A stretch of 5,086 nucleotides of DNA from Lentzea sp. (GTDB lineage: Bacteria; Actinomycetota; Actinomycetes; Mycobacteriales; Pseudonocardiaceae): assembly GCA_030146905.1 (NCBI GenBank), contig JASLAV010001080.1:1-5086 (forward strand). Reading direction: 5' to 3'. The translations under genes and the position numbers were made by a program. Below are positions 1 through 5,086 of the stretch, piece after piece. Every line of letters starts with the position of its first letter. Position 1 is the first letter of the stretch. The notes under the pieces were generated by a model. It had not been told where the DNA came from and made no database searches. It saw only the letters and a program-made list of their open reading frames with translations.

Positions 1-1425
1 GATGTCGGTGGTCCACCACGGGATGCCGCTCAGCGCCACGTTCAGCCCCGCGCGGATCTGCCTGCCCAGCGAGTCGAACGTGGCAGGGATGTCGCCGGAC
101 CACAACGCCGCGCCGTAGCGCTGGCTGCCGGCCCACGCGGATCGGCAGAGCGTGATGATCTCGGTCTCGCCCTCGGCCCCCATGCCGTCGTAGAACGCCC
201 GCGCGTTGTCCGCGGGGTAGGCGTTGATCACCTCCAGCCCGGGTCCGGCGTGGGTCAGCAGGTTCTGCGGTGTGCCGGGCCTGAGCTCCGGTTCGCAGGC
301 GTCGAGCCACCAGACGCGAACGCCGTGCCGGTAGTAGTTCTCCCTGACCTGGTCCCAGACGAACGCGCGGGCCTCCGGGTTCGACGGGTCGTAGAACGAG
401 ACGCCGACGTCCTCGGCGACGCCCTTGTCCGGCCAGTCGGCGTGCACCGGCGGCCCCTGTTCGGTGGCGAGGAACAGGCCGCGGTCCAGCATCGTCCGGT
501 AGTGCTCCGACAACGGGCTGACCGACGGCCACACCGAGACCATCAGCCTGACGCCGAGCTCCTCCAGCTCCCGCACGGCCGCGGCGGGGTCCGGCCACTC
601 CGACGGGTCGAACCGCCACTCCCCGAGGTGCGTCCAGTGGAAGAAGTCGGCCACGATCACGGAGAGCGGCAGGTCGCGGCGGCGGTGCTCGCGGGCGACC
701 TCCAGCAGTTCCTCCTGCGACCGGTAGCGCAGCTTGCTCTGCCAGAACCCCGCCGCCCACTCCGGAAGCCGCGGCGGATGTCCTGTGACACCGGCGTAGC
801 GTTCGAGCACCTCCGCCGGGTGTCCCGCCGTGAACCAGTAGTCGATCTGCCGGGCGCTGTCGGAGACCCAGCGCGTCGCGGTGCGGCCGAGCTCGACCCT
901 GCCGACCGCCGGTGTGTTCCACAGCAGGCCGTAGCCGCGGCTCGACACCAGCAGCGGGATGCTGACCTCGGCGTTGCGCTGCACCAGTTCGACGACCGCG
1001 CCCTTCTGGTCGAGCAGGCCGTGCTGGTGCTGGCCGAGGCCGAAGAAGCGCTCGCCGTCGTAGGAGCGGAAGTTCTGCTCGATGCGGTGGTAGCCGTTGC
1101 CGGTGGCGGTGAACAGGCGCGGTCCCGGCCACCAGAAGTGGATCGGCTCCTCCGCGAGCAGCTCCTCCTGCGTGTCCTCGCGGACGAACCGCACCACGCC
1201 GTCACCGAGCTCGACCCGCAGCGACCCGTTGACCAGCACCGCGGAGTCCGCGCCGATCTTGCACTCCGCCCGCCCCGGCGGCCGTTCCAGCAGAGCGCCC
1301 CTGATGCCGTCGCGCACGACCGACAGGCCAGCCCGCACGCGCACGCTGTCGGGTCCCCACGCCTCGACTCGCAGCACCTGGTGCCCCTCGCGCCACTCCA
1401 GGCCCTGGGCGATCTCACGGAACAT
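1..1425 (-). CDS. Glycoside hydrolase family 31, probable alpha-xylosidase (3' end beyond window)
   Basis: This is a retaining alpha-glycosidase of family GH31, most likely an alpha-xylosidase that removes non-reducing-end alpha-xylose from oligosaccharides such as those of xyloglucan. The window holds the first 475 codons and stays open to the left edge. Family members of this type are usually 650-800 residues, so about a third is missing. Residues 1-220 form the N-terminal beta-sandwich region, and the (beta/alpha)8 barrel begins near 'PEWAAGFWQSKLRYRS' (221-236). The predicted nucleophile is Asp375 in 'WWLDACEPE' (codon at 301-303), and the predicted acid/base is Asp445 in 'ALWSGDI' (codon at 91-93), preceded by the typical 'RSAWAGSQRYG' (428-438). 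Asp260 in 'VIVADFFHW' and Asp474 in 'WWTTDI' match the family's substrate-pocket positions. The ATG at 1425 was chosen because GAGGTGAGG lies just before it. No signal peptide is visible, so the enzyme is probably cytoplasmic. Alpha-glucosidase activity cannot be excluded, since GH31 specificity is hard to read from sequence. Confidence 0.93.
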   Translation of the reverse strand, partial: MFREIAQGLEWREGHQVLRVEAWGPDSVRVRAGLSVVRDGIRGALLERPPGRAECKIGADSAVLVNGSLRVELGDGVVRFVREDTQEELLAEEPIHFWWPGPRLFTATGNGYHRIEQNFRSYDGERFFGLGQHQHGLLDQKGAVVELVQRNAEVSIPLLVSSRGYGLLWNTPAVGRVELGRTATRWVSDSARQIDYWFTAGHPAEVLERYAGVTGHPPRLPEWAAGFWQSKLRYRSQEELLEVAREHRRRDLPLSVIVADFFHWTHLGEWRFDPSEWPDPAAAVRELEELGVRLMVSVWPSVSPLSEHYRTMLDRGLFLATEQGPPVHADWPDKGVAEDVGVSFYDPSNPEARAFVWDQVRENYYRHGVRVWWLDACEPELRPGTPQNLLTHAGPGLEVINAYPADNARAFYDGMGAEGETEIITLCRSAWAGSQRYGAALWSGDIPATFDSLGRQIRAGLNVALSGIPWWTTDI

Positions 1426-1426
1426 G

Positions 1427-1435
1427 CCTCACCTC
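1427..1435 (-). promoter_or_regulatory. Ribosome binding site of the GH31 gene
   Basis: On the minus strand GAGGTGAGG stands one base before the ATG at 1425. The GAGGTG part is four bases from the start codon and the GTGAGG part closer still. It supports the ATG as the start of the GH31 protein, whose next residues (MFREIAQGLEW) look like a natural N-terminus. The operator palindrome ends only a few bases further upstream. Confidence 0.6.
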
Positions 1436-1439
1436 GTTC

Positions 1440-1459
1440 TCGTCGAAGCGTTTCGATGA
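1440..1459. promoter_or_regulatory. LacI-family operator (imperfect palindrome with central CG)
   Basis: The core 14 bases at 1443-1456 read TCGAAGCGTTTCGA on the plus strand. Six of the seven base pairs of this inverted repeat match, and the centre falls on the CG at 1449-1450. Two of three further flanking pairs also match, extending it to about 20 bases. LacI-family operators are typically even palindromes with a central CG step into which the hinge-helix leucine inserts, and the GAAACG-type half-site is common among actinobacterial sugar repressors. The site lies in the 61-base gap between a LacI-family gene and the GH31 gene, 18 bases upstream of the GH31 ATG, where bound repressor would block initiation or elongation. 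The adjacent regulator is the obvious candidate ligand, which is inference. No convincing -35/-10 pair could be assigned nearby. Confidence 0.72.
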
Positions 1460-1461
1460 CG

Positions 1462-1478
1462 GGCCTGCCGACCAGGCC
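1462..1478 (-). other. Small GC-rich stem-loop in the lacI-GH31 gap
   Basis: GGCCTG at 1462-1467 pairs perfectly with CAGGCC at 1473-1478 around a five-base loop. On the minus strand the hairpin falls 8 bases after the regulator's stop codon and just before the operator. No T-run follows on the minus strand, so it is not a classical intrinsic terminator. It could weakly attenuate read-through, stabilise the 3' end of the upstream message, or be a chance product of high GC content. Confidence 0.25.
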
Positions 1479-1486
1479 GGGGCCGG

Positions 1487-2482
1487 TCAGCGGGGTGCGG
1501 TGCTCGCGCGGACGAGGAGCCTGGGCGCCAGCAGGGTCAGCGGGGGCGTCTGCTGTCCGTTGAGGCGTGCGACGAGGAGTTCCATCGCCTGCCGCCCGAG
1601 CTCCTCGGCGGGCAGCTGCACGGACGTCAGCTGGAGCTGCTCGGCGTACTCGTCGGGGCAGATGGCCACGACCGCGACATCGTCGGGCACCTTGCGGCCC
1701 AACGCCCGCAGGCCCGCCGTGACCCAGCCCAGCGCGGCCTCGTTGTGCACGACGAGCGCGGTCATCGCCGGCTGCACGCGCAGCATGGCGCGCATGGACA
1801 CCAGCACCGACTCGTAGTCGTCCTCCGCGGGCAGCGCCGTCGAGGCGATGCCCCTGCGCATGGCCGCCGCGCCGAATCCCGCCATCGTCCGCTGCGCGTA
1901 CCCGGTGTTGCGCTGGTACACCACGCTCGGGGCGCCGAGGAACCCGACGTGGCGGTGGCCGAGGTCGGCGAGGTGGTCGACGCACCGCGCGCCCGCCGCC
2001 TCGAAGTCCAGGTCGACGCAGATGAGCCCCTTGACCGCCGCCGGCCGTCCGATGAGGACGGACGGTTGCGCCATCTGGCGCAGCAGCGGGACCCGGTCGT
2101 CGTCGAGCTCCACGTCCATGACCAGGAACCCGTCGGCCTGAGCGCTGCCGGCGACCCGCCGCAGGCCTTCCGCGCCCTGGTCGGCCGTCACCAGCAGCAC
2201 GTCCATGTCGTGCCGCCGTGCCGTGGTGACCACCGCGGTCACGAACCGCATCAGCACGGGGAGGTGCACGCCGGGCCGCAGCGGCAGCACCAGCGCCACC
2301 ACGTTCGCCCTGCTGCTCGCGAGCGCCCGCGCCCCGGCGTGCGGGTGGTAGCCCAGCAGCCGGATGCTCTCCCTGACCCTGGACCGGGTCTGCGGTGAGA
2401 TCGACCGCTTGCCCGTCAGCACGTAGGAGACTGTGCTCGGCGCGACACCGGCATGCTTCGCCACGTCCGCGATGGTGACCAC
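1487..2482 (-). CDS. LacI/GalR-family transcriptional regulator
   Basis: This is a complete 331-residue LacI-family regulator, the normal length for the family. The N-terminal helix-turn-helix spans residues 3-26, 'TIADVAKHAGVAPSTVSYVL', with recognition helix P15-S16-T17-V18-S19-Y20. The hinge region 'GARALASSRA' (50-59) carries Leu54, the residue expected to wedge into the central CG of the operator. The rest (about 61-331) is a periplasmic-binding-protein-like sugar-sensing and dimerisation domain, with 'VDLDFEAAGARCVDHLADLGHRHVGFLG' features at 156-183 and the typical 'LQLTSVQLPAEELGRQA' near 283-299. The frame stays open upstream into GH3, but GTG at 2482 fits best: GGAGGTG sits five bases before it and it places the HTH at the extreme N-terminus. 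It lies 16 bases behind the GH3 stop and 61 bases before the GH31 start, so it is very likely co-transcribed with both. The effector is probably an oligosaccharide handled by these enzymes. Repression is inferred from the family. Confidence 0.95.
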   Translation of the reverse strand: MVTIADVAKHAGVAPSTVSYVLTGKRSISPQTRSRVRESIRLLGYHPHAGARALASSRANVVALVLPLRPGVHLPVLMRFVTAVVTTARRHDMDVLLVTADQGAEGLRRVAGSAQADGFLVMDVELDDDRVPLLRQMAQPSVLIGRPAAVKGLICVDLDFEAAGARCVDHLADLGHRHVGFLGAPSVVYQRNTGYAQRTMAGFGAAAMRRGIASTALPAEDDYESVLVSMRAMLRVQPAMTALVVHNEAALGWVTAGLRALGRKVPDDVAVVAICPDEYAEQLQLTSVQLPAEELGRQAMELLVARLNGQQTPPLTLLAPRLLVRASTAPR

Positions 2483-2487
2483 GCTGG

Positions 2488-2494
2488 CACCTCC
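2488..2494 (-). promoter_or_regulatory. Ribosome binding site of the LacI-family gene
   Basis: GGAGGTG on the minus strand lies five bases before the GTG at 2482, in the 16-base gap after the GH3 stop codon. This near-perfect Shine-Dalgarno sequence selects the GTG over longer in-frame starts that would overlap GH3, and over the internal GTG at codon 7, which would remove the first helix of the DNA-binding domain. Confidence 0.75.
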
Positions 2495-2498
2495 GACT

Positions 2499-5086
2499 TC
2501 ACGATCGACCGGCCTCGACAGCGGCGAGCCGGATGCCCGGCGAGCTGAACACGACGACGACGTCGTGCACCCCGGGATCCCAGTTCGCCGGTGCGCGGAT
2601 GTCCTGCCACGCATAGGGATTTGGATCAGACGGCGCGGTGAAGGTGCACAGCACCCGGTCATCGGCTCTCAGCACGACCTCGCCACCACCACCGGCGAGC
2701 CGCGCGGTGCAGTGGGTGACCTTCTCCTCGACCAGCACGTCGCCGAACCGGATCCAGCCGCCCGCCTCGGTGCTCTGGACGACCGTGCCACTGCGCGCGG
2801 TCTCGTCCGAGAGGGTGATGCCGGCGCAGTCGTCGAAGAGCTCGGCGCGGAGGTGCCCGCCGCGCGTGCCGATCGTCTCGCCGATCACGAGGACCTCGGT
2901 CCTGGCCCGCGTCCACGGCCCGATCCACAGGTCGTGCAACGAGGTCTCGACCACCCGCCGGTCGCCGACGACGTCCCAGTGCCAGAAGTCCGCGCCGTTC
3001 ACGGAGAACCGGACGACGCGGCTCTCCCCCGGCGCGAGCGGCACGCGTTCGAAGGCGAGCAGCCGGCGGGCGGGCTGGACGGTACGGGAGTCCCGCTGAC
3101 TGCCGTAGAGCTGCACGACCTCGGCACCCGGCCGGTCGCCGGTGTTGGTGACCTCGACGGAGACCTCGACCGCCTCGTGCTGCCGCACCGAGGCCGACGA
3201 GGTGGTCAGGGAGCCGTAGGAGAACCTCGTGTAGCTCAGCCCGTGACCGAACTCGTAGAGCGGATCGCCCTCGAAGTAGAGGTACGTGGAGCGCGCCTTG
3301 ATGATGTCGTAGTCGAGCAGATCGGGCAGCTGGTCCACGCCCCGGTACCAGGTCTGGGTGAGCCTGCCGGACGGTGTCACCTCACCGAGGAGCACCTCGG
3401 CCAGTGCGCGACCGAACTCCTGGCCGCCGTGCGACGACCACAGGATCGCGGGAACGTGCTCGTCCTCTTCCACCAACGCGTACGGGTAGCTGCTGACCAC
3501 GACCAGCACGGTGCGCGGGTTGGCCTGCCTCACCGCGCGGACCAGCTCCGCCTGCGCCGGTGGCAGGTCGAGGTCCTCGCGGTCCTGGGTCTCGCGGCCG
3601 TTGATGTGCGGGTCGTTGCCCACCACGACGATAGCGACGTCCGCGGCCCCGGCGAGGGCGACGGCGTCGGCGACGCCGGACCGTTCGACCTCCAGCCGCC
3701 ACCGCGTCGCGTCCGCCTCGTCCCGCACGAAGCCGCCCTCGACCAGGTACTGGCCGAGCACGACGTTGCGCAGCAGGCAGGTGCCGTCGTCGAAGCGGGT
3801 CAGCTCGAAGAGCTCGCGAACGTCCCAGCCGCCCGGCATCGTGCGTTCGGCGACCACCGCGCCCTCCGGCGTCGAGGCCAGGTAACGGCCGGTGGCGGCG
3901 CTGCGCAGCGTCACCACGCCCCTGCCCCACTCGGCCAGGTCGTAGACGTGCTCACCGCCCTCGGCGCTCAGCGTGATCCTGTCCAGGCCCTCGGTGAACG
4001 TCGTCTCTCCACTGTGGAGTGCCGAGAGGCCGGCCAGCGGCGTCACCGAGTACGGCAGGGTGCCGCAGTACCAGTCCTCGAACAGCACGTTCGCGTGCGT
4101 GCCGATGACCGCGAGCTTCCCGCCGGGCGCCAACGGCAGCAGCCCGTCGTTCTTGAGCAGCACGATCGACTGCCTGGCCGCCTCCAGCGCGAGCGCGCGG
4201 TGCTCGGGGGCGTCGACCACGTCCTCGGTGATGGCCGCGTACGGGTTGGCCTCCGGCGGGTCGAACTCCCCCAGCCGCATGCGCAGCGTCAGCAGGTGGC
4301 CGACGGCGCGGTCGACGTGGTCTTCGGTGATCAGCCCGTGTGCCAGCGCCTCGGTCACGTGAGCGGTGGTCGCCGCCGAGTCGGTGTCGTGGTCGGTGAA
4401 GCTGTCGATGCCCGCGCGCAGCATCTCGGCGTGCGCGGACACGTCGTCGGGGTGGTAGGCCTGCTGACCGGCCACGTTCGACGGCGCACCGGCGTCGCTG
4501 ACGACCGCCACCTCGCCCCAGCCGCGCAGGTGTTCCCCGATGTGCGGCGTGAGGTGCGCGGGCCTGCCGTTGACGAGGTTGTAGGACGGCATGACCGCCA
4601 CGGCCGCGCCCGCCTCGACCGGGCCGCGGAAGCACGGCAGTTCGTACTCGTGCAGCACGCGGGCCCGCAGCGCCGACGAGGTGGTGCACCTGTCGGTCTC
4701 GTTGTTGTAGCCGAGGAAGTGCTTCAGCGTCGGCGCGGTCTTGAGGTACACCGGGTGGTCGCCGCGCAGGCCGCTCGCGTACGCCGTGCCCATCACCGAG
4801 GTGAGCAGCGGGTCCTCGGAGTAGCCCTCCTCGTTGCGCCCCCAGCGGGGGTCGCGCAGCGGGTTGACCACCGGCGCCCACACGTTGAGGCCGTGCGCCA
4901 CCGGGTCCTTGTGGTGGAAACCGCGCACCTCGGTGCCCGTCGCGTCGCCGACCGAGCGCACCAGCTCCGGGTTCCACGTGCTGGCCAGGCCGATCGCCTG
5001 CGGGAACACCGTCGCGCGGCCCAGCCACGCCACGCCGTGCAACGCCTCCGTGCCAGTGCGGAAGGCCCCGTTCCCGAGCCTCGGCA
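2499..5086 (-). CDS. Glycoside hydrolase family 3 (beta-glucosidase/beta-xylosidase) with fascin-like insert and CBM6-like domain (5' end beyond window)
   Basis: This is a retaining beta-glycosidase of family GH3 that releases non-reducing-end beta-glucose or beta-xylose. The 861 complete codons in the window start mid-protein ('RLGNGAFRTGTEALHGVAWL'); relatives usually have some 50-100 more N-terminal residues. A TTG at 5042 could be read as a start, but conserved GH3 sequence continues upstream of it. Numbering from the first complete codon, the TIM barrel (to about 275) carries 'DPRWGRNEEGYSEDP' (78-92), 'KHFLGYNNE' (121-129) and predicted nucleophile Asp197 in 'VVSDAGAPSN' (codon 4494-4496). 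The alpha/beta sandwich (about 295-600) is interrupted at about 376-470 by a fascin-like beta-trefoil segment and resumes at 'VADVAIVVVGNDP'. The acid/base may be the Glu in 'GRETQDRED', which is uncertain. An Fn3-like domain (about 630-705) and a CBM6-like domain (about 743-859) follow. Signal peptide and location cannot be judged. It is the first visible gene of the operon. Family is certain; beta-glucosidase versus beta-xylosidase is not. Confidence 0.93.
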   Translation of the reverse strand, partial: PRLGNGAFRTGTEALHGVAWLGRATVFPQAIGLASTWNPELVRSVGDATGTEVRGFHHKDPVAHGLNVWAPVVNPLRDPRWGRNEEGYSEDPLLTSVMGTAYASGLRGDHPVYLKTAPTLKHFLGYNNETDRCTTSSALRARVLHEYELPCFRGPVEAGAAVAVMPSYNLVNGRPAHLTPHIGEHLRGWGEVAVVSDAGAPSNVAGQQAYHPDDVSAHAEMLRAGIDSFTDHDTDSAATTAHVTEALAHGLITEDHVDRAVGHLLTLRMRLGEFDPPEANPYAAITEDVVDAPEHRALALEAARQSIVLLKNDGLLPLAPGGKLAVIGTHANVLFEDWYCGTLPYSVTPLAGLSALHSGETTFTEGLDRITLSAEGGEHVYDLAEWGRGVVTLRSAATGRYLASTPEGAVVAERTMPGGWDVRELFELTRFDDGTCLLRNVVLGQYLVEGGFVRDEADATRWRLEVERSGVADAVALAGAADVAIVVVGNDPHINGRETQDREDLDLPPAQAELVRAVRQANPRTVLVVVSSYPYALVEEDEHVPAILWSSHGGQEFGRALAEVLLGEVTPSGRLTQTWYRGVDQLPDLLDYDIIKARSTYLYFEGDPLYEFGHGLSYTRFSYGSLTTSSASVRQHEAVEVSVEVTNTGDRPGAEVVQLYGSQRDSRTVQPARRLLAFERVPLAPGESRVVRFSVNGADFWHWDVVGDRRVVETSLHDLWIGPWTRARTEVLVIGETIGTRGGHLRAELFDDCAGITLSDETARSGTVVQSTEAGGWIRFGDVLVEEKVTHCTARLAGGGGEVVLRADDRVLCTFTAPSDPNPYAWQDIRAPANWDPGVHDVVVVFSSPGIRLAAVEAGRS
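2508..2858 (-). other. CBM6-like carbohydrate-binding domain at the GH3 C-terminus
   Basis: The last 117 or so residues of the GH3 protein begin 'GHLRAELFDDCAGITLSDET' and continue with 'GGWIRFGDVLVEE'. This is the usual CBM6 layout of 'AE.fd...gi' followed by 'g.wi.f..v', ending in beta strands such as 'HDVVVVFSSPGIRLAAVEAG'. Such domains form a beta-sandwich that binds xylan or other beta-glucans, or in enzymes may only stabilise the catalytic domain. The assignment is by pattern recognition and the binding residues were not verified. Confidence 0.65.
3678..3959 (-). other. Fascin-like beta-trefoil insertion within the GH3 alpha/beta-sandwich domain
   Basis: About 94 residues interrupt the second GH3 domain, between 'YSVTPLAGLSALHSG' and 'VADAVALAGAADVAIVVVG'. 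The insert contains at least two fascin-type repeats: 'VVTLRSAATGRYLAS', followed after some 30 residues by 'CLLRNVVLGQYLVEG'. Each has the strand-turn-Gly-x-Tyr-Leu signature of beta-trefoil units. Many other GH3 enzymes carry a PA14 domain at the same place, where it reaches over the active site and shapes substrate choice. Fascin-like trefoils are known in some BglX-like GH3 proteins. Its ligand is unknown. Confidence 0.6.

Noticed and set aside
250..1563. A 437-codon open frame on the plus strand, opposite GH31
   Set aside because: Its translation is rich in Arg, Pro, Ala and Val with no recognisable domain, and it mirrors a GH31 frame with verified catalytic motifs. Long antisense frames are expected at this GC content.
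657..1985. A 442-codon minus-strand frame spanning the lacI-GH31 junction
   Set aside because: It is out of frame with both genes, low in complexity (Arg/Ser/Ala-rich), and runs through the operator and both coding regions.
2553..2567. GACGACGACGTCGT repeat/palindrome near the GH3 3' end
   Set aside because: It encodes a run of valines in a beta strand of the CBM6-like domain (VVVVF). The palindrome follows from GTC/GTG codon use and has no regulatory context.
2483..2662. An N-terminal extension of the LacI regulator reaching back to 2662
   Set aside because: It would overlap the GH3 coding region, has no family similarity, and ignores the strong ribosome binding site at 2488-2494.
3952..5028. 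A 358-codon minus-strand frame within GH3
   Set aside because: It is a shifted frame of the GH3 coding sequence with Arg/Gly/Ala/Pro-rich nonsense and no domain.
5040..5042. TTG at 5042 as the start codon of GH3
   Set aside because: The same frame remains open to the window edge and upstream codons encode typical GH3 sequence (RLGNGAFRTGTEA), so the true start lies outside the window.

Overview
The window is very GC-rich (by eye about 70%), uses codons ending in G or C almost throughout, and gives long open frames on the opposite strand. Together with the protein families present, this points to a high-GC actinomycete. The style fits a soil, plant-polymer-degrading genus of the Pseudonocardiales or Streptomyces type, but the genus is an inference and was not checked against any database.

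All three genes lie on the minus strand, so transcription runs from right to left. From the right edge: (1) a large family 3 glycoside hydrolase (GH3), with its N-terminus cut off by the window; (2) a LacI-family transcription regulator starting with GTG only 16 bases after the GH3 stop, behind a strong Shine-Dalgarno sequence; (3) after a 61-base gap, a family 31 glycoside hydrolase (GH31), probably an alpha-xylosidase, with its C-terminus cut off by the left edge. The 61-base gap holds a small GC-rich stem-loop and a LacI-type palindromic operator with a central CG step. No gene-free stretch exceeds 61 bases, and I see no RNA gene, mobile element, CRISPR array or long repeat.

Taken together this looks like a sugar-catabolic operon controlled by its own embedded regulator. 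An alpha-xylosidase plus a beta-glucosidase/beta-xylosidase suits alternating removal of xylose and glucose from the non-reducing end of xyloglucan-type oligosaccharides. The substrate is inferred from the families only. The LacI protein probably represses the GH31 gene through the operator in front of it, and perhaps the whole operon through a copy upstream of GH3 that lies outside the window. The least ordinary items are the domain build of the GH3 enzyme (a fascin-like beta-trefoil insertion inside the second catalytic domain plus a C-terminal CBM6-like domain) and the operator inside the operon.
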